Positions 1 to 9,277 are shown, numbered from the stretch's first letter. The stretch: DNA of 64,000 nucleotides from Syntrophaceae bacterium UBA6252 (GCA_002441265.1 DJVQ01000045.1:62001-126000), one strand, 5' to 3'. The notes: generated by a model from the letters alone, not told the origin. Numbers and translations: made by a program.

Positions 1-2
1 TC

Positions 3-386
3 GGAGTGTTTCTGTCGGTCGAAGCCGGTTTGAGATGCTGGTCGGCCCCTTCCATCGCCAGGGCCTTGGCCTGGCAATGGGTCTTTCTCATCATTTCAGG
101 CCTTGTTTTCGTGGGGGTCCTGGCCCTGGTCGCGCCGCAGAGTGTCAATTTCGCCCTGTTGCCCACATTCTGCGGCTCTTACGTGATTGCGTGGCTTGCC
201 GGGCTCGTCACACCCGGAGCGCCGGCCGGTGTCGGGGTGCGGGAGTTGGTCCTTCTTTATTTGCTCGAAGGCTATGTCATGGAAACGAATTTACTGCTGG
301 CGGTTGTCCTGGGCCGGCTTGTGACCGTGGCGGGAGATTTGCTGTTCTTCTGCATGGCATCGACGGCGAGAACCGGGAAAGGATAG
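3..386 (+). CDS. C-terminal part of a YbhN/AglD-type (lysylphosphatidylglycerol synthase TM family) membrane protein
   Basis: The reading frame is open from the window edge, so the start lies upstream. The visible 127 residues contain three to four hydrophobic segments and end in a short basic tail. The segment TPGAPAGVGVRELVLLYLLE matches the C-terminal P-G-x-G-x-x-E signature of the UPF0104/AglD/MprF flippase-like family. Such proteins often sit beside polysaccharide and lipid-linked sugar genes, which fits the downstream locus. The substrate cannot be told from this fragment. A 257-bp gap separates it from the next gene, so it probably ends its own transcription unit. Confidence 0.7.
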   Translation, partial: GVFLSVEAGLRCWSAPSIARALAWQWVFLIISGLVFVGVLALVAPQSVNFALLPTFCGSYVIAWLAGLVTPGAPAGVGVRELVLLYLLEGYVMETNLLLAVVLGRLVTVAGDLLFFCMASTARTGKG

Positions 387-643
387 GGGCCGCCCTTTGC
401 GGCAGTGCCGGCGCTTCATCGGGCCTTATGGGAGACGGGATTTTCACGGTTGCTTGTCAATGAATCGATGGATGCCATGTTCCGGAAATCAACAAATGGA
501 ACAAAATATGTCTCTTGCCATTGATGAAAAAAAATATTATGCCACGGTCAGAATTTTACCGGGGGACAGGGGTGCGGTTCCGTACGCGATACATGCGATC
601 GATTACGCGCTTCCTTTACGTCTTGCATTGACTCAGAGTTGAT
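387..643 (+). promoter_or_regulatory. AT-richer intergenic region upstream of the dehydratase operon
   Basis: About 257 bp without a convincing gene. The stretch from about 500 to 545 is clearly more AT-rich than anything nearby, including a run of eight A followed by TATTATG. That is what a promoter region would look like, but no pair of -35 and -10 boxes with 16-18 bp spacing stands out. An 81-codon reading frame over this region has no recognisable features and is taken as chance. Confidence 0.3.
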
Positions 644-1699
644 ATGACTTCAAGAGAAGCAATGGGCGAGCGCACGGGAAAGACAGCCCTGATCCTGGGC
701 ATCTCCGGCCAGGACGGGTCGTATCTTGCCGAATTTCTCCTGAAAAAGGGATACAGGGTCTTCGGCTGTTCCCGGGACGCCCAGATGAACCGTTTTGTCA
801 ATCTCGTCCATCTCGGAATCCTGAACCGGGTCCGGATCGAATCGGTTTCCATGAAGGATTTCAGGAGCGTCCTCCAGGTGCTCCGGAAAGTGCGGCCCGA
901 CGAAATCTACAATCTTGCCGGGCAGAGTTCCGTGGGGCTTTCCTTCGACCAGCCGCTGGAAACGTTTCAAAGCGTCAGCATCGCCACCCTGAACCTCCTC
1001 GAGGCGGTGAAGTACCTGAACGATCCGGTCAGGATCTACAATGCCGGATCCGGCGAGTGTTTCGGGAATGCGGGGAAAAAACCGGCGGACGAGACGACGC
1101 CTTTTCATCCCCGGAGCCCCTATGCCGTGGCCAAAGCGACGGCGTTCTGCCAGGTGGCCAACTACCGGGACGCTTACGGACTGTTCGCCTGCACCGGCCT
1201 CCTGTTCAACCACGAATCCCCCCTCCGGCCCCTCCGGTTCGTGACCCGGAAAATCGTGAACGCCGCCTGCCGCATCGCAAAGGGCGAAGCGAGCCTGCTC
1301 GAACTGGGAAACATTGCCGTGGAGCGTGACTGGGGCTGGGCGCCGGAATATGTGGAGGCCATGTGGCTCATGCTGCAGCAGGATACTCCCGAGGACTACG
1401 TCATCGCCACGGGGGAAACCCGGAAGCTGGAGGACTTCATCCGCGAGGCCTTCGCGGCCGTGGGCCTGGATTGGCGGGAACATGTGAAGACGAACTCGTT
1501 TCTGATGAGGCCCACGGAGATCCTGGTGACCCGGGCCGATCCCGGGAAGGCGCACCGGAAGCTGGGGTGGAAGGCCCGCTACAGGATGGAGGACGTGGTA
1601 CGAATGATGGCTGAAGAAGAACGAAAGACCCTGGAGCGGCCCCCGAAGAAAAGGCGGGGGAATGGAAAGCCGACTGCGCCGAGGGGCGCCGTTTCATGA
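644..1699 (+). CDS. gmd: GDP-mannose 4,6-dehydratase family protein, copy 1
   Basis: A 351-residue extended short-chain dehydrogenase. The nucleotide-binding motif GISGQDGSYLAEFLL lies near residue 19, and GSGECFG and SPYAVAKA supply the catalytic Ser/Glu region and the Tyr-x3-Lys pair. The GMD-like signature ERDWGWAPEYVEAMWLML and the DYVIATGET segment follow. GMD converts GDP-mannose to GDP-4-keto-6-deoxymannose, precursor of GDP-rhamnose, GDP-fucose and perosamine. The RRSSSFNT segment common after the first helix in classical GMDs is absent here. An ATG at 662 is an alternative start; neither start has a strong ribosome site. The gene overlaps a close paralogue by 4 bp, so the pair is co-transcribed. 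The family is secure; the exact substrate is inferred. Confidence 0.85.
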   Translation: MTSREAMGERTGKTALILGISGQDGSYLAEFLLKKGYRVFGCSRDAQMNRFVNLVHLGILNRVRIESVSMKDFRSVLQVLRKVRPDEIYNLAGQSSVGLSFDQPLETFQSVSIATLNLLEAVKYLNDPVRIYNAGSGECFGNAGKKPADETTPFHPRSPYAVAKATAFCQVANYRDAYGLFACTGLLFNHESPLRPLRFVTRKIVNAACRIAKGEASLLELGNIAVERDWGWAPEYVEAMWLMLQQDTPEDYVIATGETRKLEDFIREAFAAVGLDWREHVKTNSFLMRPTEILVTRADPGKAHRKLGWKARYRMEDVVRMMAEEERKTLERPPKKRRGNGKPTAPRGAVS

Positions 1700-2667
1700 A
1701 AAAAGCTCTGATATTCGGAATCTCCGGCCAGGATGGATCGTACCTTGCCCGATTCCTGCTGGGAAAAGGGTATGAGGTGATCGGCACTTCCAGGGACGCC
1801 CAGATTGCGGGTTTTGAAAACCTCGAACGGCTCGGTATACGGGAAAAGCTCCTTCTGGAGTCGGTTTCCCTGGTCGATTTCCGGAGCGTGCTCCAGGTGG
1901 TGGACCGGTATAAGCCCGACGAGATCTACAATCTGGCGGGCCAGGGGTCGGTGGGCCTCTCCTTCGAACATCCCGTGGAGACATTCCAGAGCCTGGGCAT
2001 CGGTACGCTCAATCTGCTCGAGGTCATCCGGTTTCTGGGGGCGCCGATCCGGTTTTACCATGCCGGTTCCAGCGAATGCTTCGGGGACACCGGGGGAACG
2101 GCGGCCGATGAATCCACGCCGTTTCACCCGAGGAGTCCCTATGGCGTCGCCAAGGCCGCGGGTTTCTGGCAGACGGTCAACTACCGGGAGGCTTACGGGA
2201 TTTTCGCCTGTTCGGGCATTCTCTTCAACCACGAATCGCCTTTCCGTCCGGAGCGGTTCGTCACCCGGAAGGTCGTGAACGCCGCCTGCCGCATCGCCAG
2301 GGGAAGCCGGGAAAAACTCCTCCTTGGAAACATCGCCGTGGAGCGTGACTGGGGCTGGGCGCCGGAATACGTGGAAGCCATGTGGCTGATGCTCCGGCGA
2401 GAAATTCCAGGCGATTACGTCATCGCCACCGGTGAAAGCCACACCCTCGAGGATTTCGTCGATGCGGTCTTTTCCTGTCTCGACCTTGACTGGCGGGAAC
2501 ATGTGGAGATCGGCAGGGAGTTGTTCAGACCGGCGGACATCCTGAGGATGAAGGCCGACCCGGGCAAGGCCTGGCGCGAACTGGGCTGGGAAGCGAGGTC
2601 CAGGATGCGGGACGTGGCGAGAAGAATGGTGAGGGCCGAGTGGGATCCCGACAACGGCTCCTTATGA
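1696..2667 (+). CDS. gmd: GDP-mannose 4,6-dehydratase family protein, copy 2
   Basis: This 323-residue protein is a clear paralogue of the gene before it and starts in an ATGA overlap with its stop. It keeps GISGQDGSYLARFLL at residues 8-22, SSECFG, SPYGVAKA (Tyr-x3-Lys) and ERDWGWAPEYVEAMWLML. It is about 28 residues shorter, mostly because it lacks the basic C-terminal tail of copy 1. It does not look like the usual GMD partner, a GDP-6-deoxy-lyxo-hexulose reductase, because it carries GMD signatures throughout. A heteromeric dehydratase or a pair with different substrates are both possible. Confidence 0.85.
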   Translation: MKKALIFGISGQDGSYLARFLLGKGYEVIGTSRDAQIAGFENLERLGIREKLLLESVSLVDFRSVLQVVDRYKPDEIYNLAGQGSVGLSFEHPVETFQSLGIGTLNLLEVIRFLGAPIRFYHAGSSECFGDTGGTAADESTPFHPRSPYGVAKAAGFWQTVNYREAYGIFACSGILFNHESPFRPERFVTRKVVNAACRIARGSREKLLLGNIAVERDWGWAPEYVEAMWLMLRREIPGDYVIATGESHTLEDFVDAVFSCLDLDWREHVEIGRELFRPADILRMKADPGKAWRELGWEARSRMRDVARRMVRAEWDPDNGSL

Positions 2668-2688
2668 CGATCCGGGTTGCGCGACACG

Positions 2689-5001
2689 ATGACGGACCGT
2701 AGAATATTCTCCGCCCTTGCGGTGTTTCTCGTCATCGCCGCGGCGTTCGCCGTTTACGGGGAAATCTTCGATTATCCCTTCGTTTTCGACGACGCTCCCA
2801 ATATCCTGGAGAACGCGCGGATCCGTTCCCTGTCGAGCTTCCTGGGCTCGAGGGTCCTGTCCCAGGGCCGGGAGGCGGTCAATTTCACCTTCGCTGTGAA
2901 CTACGCCCTCGGAGGATACGAAGTTTCCGGTTATCATCTCGGCAACATCCTCATTCATATCCTCAACGGCATTGTGGTCTATTTCCTGTCCCTCCTCCTT
3001 CTCCGGGGGATGGCCGGCAGGTCCGGCCCCGCCGGGGACGGCGGAAACGGCTCCGCCCGGCTCGTTTCTCTCTTCACGGCCCTTCTTTTCGTGGTCCACC
3101 CCCTTCAGACCCAGGCGGTGACTTACACGATCCAGCGGTACACCTCCATGGCGGCCCTGTTTTACATGGCCTCCATCCTTTTTTACCTGGCGGCCCGGCT
3201 CCTTCAGAAAGGGGAACCGGCGACGGCGGTCCTTGAAACGGTGCGGGAGAATGGACCCGCCGACACCGGAAGGCCCGCCGGGAAGAAGAAAAAACAGAAG
3301 AAGCGGAATACGGCTCCCGCCGGGTACGGCACCGCTCCGGGACCGGCTGCGGAGAAGGCTGTCGCCGGTCCCCTTCCCGGACGGAGGACGGCATTCCGGA
3401 TCGTTCTTTTCTTCGTTCTTTCCGTCCTGTGCGCCTTCGTGGCCTTTCTGTGCAAGGAAAACACGCTCAGCCTTCCCGTCGCCATCCTCCTGGTGGAATA
3501 TTTCGCCGTCGACCGCTCCCGGGCGGGCTGGAAGAGGAAGATTCCCTGGATCGTCGCGGTCGTGGCCGCCGTGGCGGTCTTCTACCTTTATGTCTCCGGG
3601 CTGTTCCGGCCCGGATTCTCGTGGGGGCGGTTCCTTGCGGAACTGGACAGCCGAAGCCGGGAAACGGACGCCGTCGGCCGCTGGTCGTATCTGTTCACCC
3701 AGTTCAACGTCCTTGTCACCTATCTCCGGCTTTTCTTTTTTCCGGTGAACCAGAACCTGGATTACATGTATCCTTTCCGGACGGGCTTTTTCGGCGGGAC
3801 GACGCCTTTTGCCTTTGCGTTTCTCCTTTCCCTCGCCGCCGGCGCTTTCCTGGTCCGCAGGAGATGGCCCGTTCTCTCCTTCGGCGTTTTCTGGTTCTTT
3901 GTCACCCTTTCGGTGGAATCGACGATCATCCCCATCCGGGACGCCCTCTTCGAGCACCGGATGTACCTCCCCCTTTTCGGGTGTGCCCTGGCCTTCGCCT
4001 GGACGGTGTTCCGGCTCTTCGGGAACCGGAAGGCGCTGGCGGCGGGCCTGTGCGTCATCCTCGTGGCGGCCCTCGGGACGGCATCCTTCCTGCGAAACCA
4101 GGTCTGGCGGGATGAAACCGTCCTGTGGTCCGACGTGGTCCGGAAAAACCCGGGAAGCGTCCGGGGGCTCAATTACCTGGGGACTTTCCAGATGGAGAGG
4201 GGGCGACTGGAAGAGGCGGTGGCCCTTCTGGAGTGGGCTCTCCGTGTGAGCGCCGCCGGCGGAGACGCCATCACCCATTACAACCTCGCCAATGTCCTGA
4301 AAAAAAAGGGAGACGGAACGGGTGCCGAGCGGCATTACCGCGAAGCCCTCCGGATGAATCCGGGGTATGCCGACGCATATGTCAACCTGGGGAACCTTTA
4401 TCTGGAACGGGGTGACGGGGGACAGGCCCTTGCCATGTATGAAAAGGCCCTGAAAGTCGACCGGTTCAGCAGGGGGGCCCGATACGGTCTTGCGTCGCTG
4501 CATCTCCGGAAGGGGGATTACAGGGGAGCGGCGGAGCAATTCAAGGTCCTCGTCAAGGCGGACCCGGCCGATGCGGCGGCCCGGAACAACCTGGCAAGCG
4601 CCTTCCTGGAAATGGGGGATGAGGCCGCCGCCGTCCGGGAACTGAATGAGGCCCTCCGGCTGAGACCGGATTACGGAGAGGCCCGCTTCAACCTGGCGGT
4701 CATTTACGAGAGAAAGGGCGAATACGACCGGGCCCTTTCCCATTACGAAAAGGCGGCCGCATCGGGGGACCGTGCGGTCCCCGTGGCGTATTTGCGCGCC
4801 GCCAGGATCCATGCCATGAAGAAGGAAACGGACCAGGCCCTCCGCGGACTCGAGAGGGCCTTTGCGTCGGGCTTCCGGAACTGGAGCGCCGTCGAGTCCG
4901 ACGAAGCGTTTGCGTCCCTCCGGTCTTTGGAACAATACCGGGAGCTTGGCGCCAGATACTCAAAACCCTCCCGGGAGAAGGAGAAAGAGTCTTCCCGATG
5001 A
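2689..5001 (+). CDS. TMTC-like multipass membrane protein with TPR repeats, copy 1
   Basis: A 770-residue protein. The first 440 residues hold roughly ten hydrophobic segments, and the last 300 hold about seven tetratricopeptide repeats (for example NLGNLYLERGDGGQALAMYE). After the first membrane helix comes YPFVFDDAPNILEN, with an acidic pair in the first external loop as in GT-C glycosyltransferases and the TMTC family. The motif VEST-IPIRDALFEHRMYLP is shared with the next gene. A basic, Lys-rich insert lies near residues 195-225. ATG 2689 is preferred over an upstream in-frame TTG at 2677. A role in sugar transfer from a lipid-linked donor is inferred from the fold and neighbours. Confidence 0.7.
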   Translation: MTDRRIFSALAVFLVIAAAFAVYGEIFDYPFVFDDAPNILENARIRSLSSFLGSRVLSQGREAVNFTFAVNYALGGYEVSGYHLGNILIHILNGIVVYFLSLLLLRGMAGRSGPAGDGGNGSARLVSLFTALLFVVHPLQTQAVTYTIQRYTSMAALFYMASILFYLAARLLQKGEPATAVLETVRENGPADTGRPAGKKKKQKKRNTAPAGYGTAPGPAAEKAVAGPLPGRRTAFRIVLFFVLSVLCAFVAFLCKENTLSLPVAILLVEYFAVDRSRAGWKRKIPWIVAVVAAVAVFYLYVSGLFRPGFSWGRFLAELDSRSRETDAVGRWSYLFTQFNVLVTYLRLFFFPVNQNLDYMYPFRTGFFGGTTPFAFAFLLSLAAGAFLVRRRWPVLSFGVFWFFVTLSVESTIIPIRDALFEHRMYLPLFGCALAFAWTVFRLFGNRKALAAGLCVILVAALGTASFLRNQVWRDETVLWSDVVRKNPGSVRGLNYLGTFQMERGRLEEAVALLEWALRVSAAGGDAITHYNLANVLKKKGDGTGAERHYREALRMNPGYADAYVNLGNLYLERGDGGQALAMYEKALKVDRFSRGARYGLASLHLRKGDYRGAAEQFKVLVKADPADAAARNNLASAFLEMGDEAAAVRELNEALRLRPDYGEARFNLAVIYERKGEYDRALSHYEKAAASGDRAVPVAYLRAARIHAMKKETDQALRGLERAFASGFRNWSAVESDEAFASLRSLEQYRELGARYSKPSREKEKESSR

Positions 5002-7532
5002 ACCGTTCCTCCATGACAAGAATCGTGACGGGCATTCCTGCGTGCCTGGCCCTCATTGCCCTCGTCTCTGTCTGCGTGTACGGGAGAATCTTCGATTTCC
5101 CCTTCGTTTTCGACAGCATCGACCACCTTGTGAACAGGTCCTTCATCAAAAATCTCCTCAGGGATTTCCAATGGAACCTCCTTCTCAGCCCGAGGAACCT
5201 GGTCAACCTGACCTTCTCCCTGAATTATCGGATCGGAGGACTCGACGTTTTCGGTTATCACCTGGTGAACCTGGCCGTTCACGTCCTGAACGGTTTCGTG
5301 GTGTTCTTTCTCTCCGGAGCCATTCTGGAGAGGCTTTCAGCCTCTTCGCCGGGGCCCGGGGGGGAAGAGGAAGTCGTCACGCACAGGCTTGTCGCCCTCT
5401 TCGCCGCCCTCATTTTCGTCGCCCACCCCGTCCAGACACAGGCGGTGACCTACACGATCCAGCGCTATACCTCCATGGCCGCGCTCTTCTACCTCTCGTC
5501 CCTCCTCTTCTACCTCAAGGCGCGGACTCCCGGTCCGGAAGGGGTGGGGCGCATCGTTTTTCTGTATTACGGGCTCTTCGCCCTTTTGGCGGCCCTCGCC
5601 TTTCTGTCCAAGCAGAATGCGGCGAGCCTGCCGCTGGCGGTGCTGGCCGTGGAATATTTCTTCGTCGACCGGACGGGAAAAGGCTGGCTCAGGAAAATAC
5701 CCTGGATCGCATTGGGGTTCGCCCTGTGGACGGCCTTCATTTTCCTGTCCCTCGGAGTGTTCGACTCCCTCTCCGGGGAAGGCGTCCTGGAGGACCTTGC
5801 CCGGAGGAGCATGGAAACGGAGCTTGTCAGCCGGTGGACCTATCTCCTCACCCAGTTCAACGTCCTCGTGGAATACCTCCGCTTGCTTGTTTTTCCCACC
5901 GGCCAGTCCGTCGACTACATCTACCCCTTCCACCGGACGTTCTTCTCCGGCTGGACGCCCCTGGCCTTTCTTTTTCTCCTCGCCCTCCTGGCGGCGGCGG
6001 TCGTTCTGAGGAAGAGGCTTACGCTCTTCTCGTTCGGGGTGTTCTGGTACTTCATCACCCTGTCGGTGGAGTCGAGCGTTTTTCCCATCCGGGATGCCCT
6101 CTTCGAACACCGCCTCTACCTTCCCCTGTTCGGGTTCGCCGTCGCCCTCTCCGACGGGTTGTTCCGAATCTTCCGGTGGAAGAGAGTCCCGGCCGTCGTT
6201 CTCCTGGCGGTTATCGTCGCCGCCCTTGCCGTCACCGCCCATGTTCGGAACGAGGTCTGGCGGGACGGGATAACCCTGTGGACGGACGTCATCGAGAAAA
6301 ATCCCAGGAATGCGCGGGCATGGAACAATCTCGCCACGGTCCTCGCAGACGCGGGCAGGCTGGAGGAAGCGGAAGAGGACCTGGAAAAAGCATTCAGGAT
6401 CAAGCCGGGTTATGAACTCGCCCGGATCAATCTGGGATTCGTCCTCCTGAAGAGGGACAGGCCCGCGCAGGCAAGGGAGGTCTTCCTGTCGGTCCTGGAG
6501 AAATACCCTTCCGAACTCCGTACCCGGATGGGTCTGGGGGAAGCCCTCCGGAAGGAGGGACGGCTTGAGGAGGCGGCGGCGCAATTCGAGGAGGTCCTCC
6601 GGCTGGACCCGACCGAGGAGAAAGCCGGGGTGTTCCTTGCCGAAATCCAGTCAGCCCGGGGGGAGACGGGAAAGGCGGAAAAAAAGCTTGCCGACTTCAT
6701 GAACAAGGATTCCGGGGACCCCTCCATCCTCACCGCCATGGGAAACCTGAAACGGCAGGCCGGCGACCGGGAAGGCGCCCTCCGGTATTATCGGGAGGCC
6801 GTCGGCGCCGATCCGCGGTCCGTCGAGGCCCGGCTCAACCTTGCCGCCATGATGACGGAGGAAAAACGCTATGAAGACGCCGAGAAGCTCCTTGCCGAGG
6901 TGATCCGGATCGATCCCGGCCACAGCCGGGCGAGAAGCGCCCTCGGGGCGATCCTCCTGGTCCGGGGGAAGCTTCCGGAAGCACGCCGGGCGTTCGAGGA
7001 GGCCCTCCGTATCGACGGTGAGAACGGTGAGGCCCTCTTCAACCTCGCCGCCCTCGCCGAAGGGGAAGGGGATCTCGCCGCCGCGGCGGATTTGTACGGG
7101 AAGGCGCTGAAGGTGGATCCCCGGGACTGGGAGGCTTCCCAGAACCTCGGGGGGATCCTCATGGCCCGGGGGGACCTCCGGGGCGCCCGGCAGCGGTTTG
7201 AAGCGTCCCTCGAAGTACGTCCCCGGAATGCCGTTCTTCAGAACCGCCTGGCCATCGTTCTTGCGAGAATGGGGGATTTCGACGGTGCCCGTGCCCGTTA
7301 CGAGAAGGCGCAGGAAATCGATCCCGCCCTGAAGGCGGTCGTCCGGTACAACCTGGCCTGTCTCGAGTCCCTCCGGAACAGGAGGGAAGCCGCCTTCCTG
7401 CTGCTGGAAGAGGCCTTCCAGGCCGGGTACAGGAACTGCCGGAACGCCATGACGGACCCCGACCTGGAAAACATCAGGAGCTACCCCGGTTTCCCCGGCC
7501 TGATGAAACGGTACTGCGGCGGGGGATCCTGA
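4998..7532 (+). CDS. TMTC-like multipass membrane protein with TPR repeats, copy 2
   Basis: This 844-residue paralogue of the preceding gene starts within an ATGA overlap, so the two are translationally coupled. It has about ten membrane segments in the first 420 residues and a longer tail of about ten to eleven TPR units. The segment VTYTIQRYTSMAALFY is identical in both copies, and SVFPIRDALFEHRLYLPLFG is nearly so. The external-loop acidic pair reads FDS here and FDD in copy 1, so the two may not be equivalent enzymes. The function is likely glycosyl transfer or assembly of glycans at the membrane; the acceptor is unknown. The end of this gene closes the first operon of the window. Confidence 0.68.
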   Translation: MNRSSMTRIVTGIPACLALIALVSVCVYGRIFDFPFVFDSIDHLVNRSFIKNLLRDFQWNLLLSPRNLVNLTFSLNYRIGGLDVFGYHLVNLAVHVLNGFVVFFLSGAILERLSASSPGPGGEEEVVTHRLVALFAALIFVAHPVQTQAVTYTIQRYTSMAALFYLSSLLFYLKARTPGPEGVGRIVFLYYGLFALLAALAFLSKQNAASLPLAVLAVEYFFVDRTGKGWLRKIPWIALGFALWTAFIFLSLGVFDSLSGEGVLEDLARRSMETELVSRWTYLLTQFNVLVEYLRLLVFPTGQSVDYIYPFHRTFFSGWTPLAFLFLLALLAAAVVLRKRLTLFSFGVFWYFITLSVESSVFPIRDALFEHRLYLPLFGFAVALSDGLFRIFRWKRVPAVVLLAVIVAALAVTAHVRNEVWRDGITLWTDVIEKNPRNARAWNNLATVLADAGRLEEAEEDLEKAFRIKPGYELARINLGFVLLKRDRPAQAREVFLSVLEKYPSELRTRMGLGEALRKEGRLEEAAAQFEEVLRLDPTEEKAGVFLAEIQSARGETGKAEKKLADFMNKDSGDPSILTAMGNLKRQAGDREGALRYYREAVGADPRSVEARLNLAAMMTEEKRYEDAEKLLAEVIRIDPGHSRARSALGAILLVRGKLPEARRAFEEALRIDGENGEALFNLAALAEGEGDLAAAADLYGKALKVDPRDWEASQNLGGILMARGDLRGARQRFEASLEVRPRNAVLQNRLAIVLARMGDFDGARARYEKAQEIDPALKAVVRYNLACLESLRNRREAAFLLLEEAFQAGYRNCRNAMTDPDLENIRSYPGFPGLMKRYCGGGS

Positions 7533-7661
7533 GGACTGACGGCTTCGAAAGGCGCACGAAACGTGACGCTTGGGTCCGGAACGGCGGTCCAGCCTTCCGG
7601 GATTTTTCCCTTTGCCTCCCGAAAAAGCGTCGTTCGGATTGCCCGCCGGCTCATCAGCGTT

Positions 7662-7675
7662 GGTCATATATGACC
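7662..7675. promoter_or_regulatory. Perfect 14-bp palindrome, possible operator
   Basis: GGTCATATATGACC is a perfect inverted repeat with an AT-rich centre. It lies about 135 bp upstream of the CAP-like protein gene in the 277-bp gap after the TPR genes. A dimeric regulator could bind it. No promoter boxes with good spacing were found next to it. Confidence 0.25.
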
Positions 7676-7809
7676 CGCAGCGTTCCATCGTAGCCAGAAA
7701 TGCCGGTCTTAAAGGAGGCCGGCACCCCCCCGGAGCCGCCGAAACGCCGGATCGCAGGATGCATCTGACAAACGATTGGCCTGGCATGATCGTTGCTTCA
7801 TATGAGGTC

Positions 7810-9270
7810 ATGAGAACGCGGTCGATCCACAAGGGCATCCTTTTTTTCATCCTTTTCATCCTCATGGCGGGGACGGCATGGGGTGCCGTTGCGCCTTCAG
7901 AAGAGGAGCAGGCCCTTCTCGACCGAATCAATGCCGCCCGCCAGGCCCCCTTCGCTGCGGCCGCCGCGATCGGCATCGATCCGCAGCAGCTTGCGGCGGC
8001 GCGGCCGGAGCTTCTGGAACTGCCGGAAGAAGGAATGTCCCAGCTCAAGTGGACGTCACTCCTTTCGGATACCGCGAAAGCCCACAACGAAGACATGCTC
8101 GCCCGGGGATACGTGGACCGTGTGAACCCCGAGGGACTGACGGCGGGGGATCGGGCGGCCGCGGCCGGCTACTGGGCCGTCTCCGTGGGCGAGTCCATCG
8201 GCCTGGTCGGTTTTGCCAACTTTCTTGCCCCCGATGCGGCCGTTTCGATTCTTTTCGAGAACATGCTCCGGGAAGAACTCCTGAATCCGTCGGATGAAAA
8301 GTGGAATCTTCTGAATCCCGGCTTTTCCGAGGTAGGCATCGCTGTCGGAACGGGAGTCCTCGAGTACGGGGGCTACCTGTTCAACGTGTACATCGCCGTA
8401 TGCGATTTCGGGGAGCCCTGCCGGGCAGGCTCCGAGGAGGAACTTTTCCTCGCGCTGGTGAACCAGGCCCGCTCGAATCCCGAGGGATTCCTCCTGTCCG
8501 TGGGTCTTTCGGCGGACCGCCTCATGCCGGACCTTCAGGAAGGGCTGGATGCCTTTTATGCCGGCATGCCCCCCCTCTTTCCCGTCAAAACCCTTTTCCA
8601 GGCGGCCAGGGCCCATGCCGTGGACATGCTCTCCGCCGGCTACTTCGCCGCCGATTCCCTCGACGGCAGGACCCCCATGGACCGGATCCTGGAAGCGGGG
8701 TACGAGGAAGCCGTGGAATCCGGCGAGACGAGGGGCCTTCTGGCCCTTTGCGGGGACCGGGTCCCCGCGGAACAGGTGAAGGCTTTCTTCCAGCGTTCGG
8801 CGATCGTCGAGTTGACCCGGACGGCGCCGGAAGACCGGCTGATCTTCAATCCTTCGCTGCGCGAAGCGGGCGTCGGGTTTGCCGAAGGGGATTCGGAGAG
8901 CCTCGGCGGCATCTGCGGGGACCATGTCGGCCTCCTGGTCGCAGAGTATGGCACGAGAATTGCAATAGAATCGGGCATTGTCGGTGTCGTTTTTTCCGAT
9001 CTCGACGGGAACGGTCTTCTCGATCCCGGCGAGGCTCTTTCAGGCGTTGAGGTTACCATCTCCGGTTCAGACGTTACCCAGGTCCTCCTTACGGGGGAAG
9101 GGGGCGGCTTCCAGATCGTCCTTCCCGAGGGGCCGTACGAGGTTTCGGCGGCGGGAACGGACCCGGTGGAAAGCGTTGAACTGACGGTTCCCGGAAACGG
9201 GGAAAGCATTTTCATTCCCCTTTCCGTGACGGTCCCGGTCGATGAGATCGCGGCGGAAGAGAACGGGTAA
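7810..9270 (+). CDS. Secreted protein with two CAP-like (SCP/PR1) domains and a C-terminal beta domain
   Basis: A 486-residue protein. The chosen start gives a signal peptide (basic MRTRSIHKG, then ILFFILFILMAG, cleavage near AWGA). CAP-like domain 1 spans about residues 28-195 and includes AKAHNEDMLARGY and GESIGL. CAP-like domain 2 spans about 215-385 and includes ARAHAVDMLSAGYF and TPMDRILEAGY. Both lack the His that usually follows the D-M-x3-x-Y/F part of CAP domains. The tail contains DLDGNGLLDPGE, a calcium-loop-like motif, in a carboxypeptidase-regulatory or SdrD-B-like beta domain. The frame stays open upstream to 7570, but those residues look non-coding. No good ribosome site precedes the start. 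It is likely an exported binding protein; its ligand is unknown. Confidence 0.7.
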   Translation: MRTRSIHKGILFFILFILMAGTAWGAVAPSEEEQALLDRINAARQAPFAAAAAIGIDPQQLAAARPELLELPEEGMSQLKWTSLLSDTAKAHNEDMLARGYVDRVNPEGLTAGDRAAAAGYWAVSVGESIGLVGFANFLAPDAAVSILFENMLREELLNPSDEKWNLLNPGFSEVGIAVGTGVLEYGGYLFNVYIAVCDFGEPCRAGSEEELFLALVNQARSNPEGFLLSVGLSADRLMPDLQEGLDAFYAGMPPLFPVKTLFQAARAHAVDMLSAGYFAADSLDGRTPMDRILEAGYEEAVESGETRGLLALCGDRVPAEQVKAFFQRSAIVELTRTAPEDRLIFNPSLREAGVGFAEGDSESLGGICGDHVGLLVAEYGTRIAIESGIVGVVFSDLDGNGLLDPGEALSGVEVTISGSDVTQVLLTGEGGGFQIVLPEGPYEVSAAGTDPVESVELTVPGNGESIFIPLSVTVPVDEIAAEENG

Positions 9271-9277
9271 AAAGGTC

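Noticed and set aside
397..642. An 81-codon frame between the first gene and gmd
   Set aside because: It crosses an AT-rich, promoter-like region, has no ribosome site and no recognisable features.
2662..4935. Long minus-strand open frames, such as one of 757 codons opposite the first TPR gene
   Set aside because: They are shadows caused by high GC at third codon positions; the + strand gene has clear domains and the minus frame has none.
7537..7620. A possible fourth copy of the dispersed element, starting TGACGGCTTCG
   Set aside because: Only the first 11 bases and a vague T-rich end match; the central inverted repeat is absent.
7690..7770. Second weak resemblance to a cyclic-di-GMP-I riboswitch (GAAACGCCGGATCGCAGGAT)
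   Set aside because: The CGCAAAG core is broken and no matching partner stems are visible.
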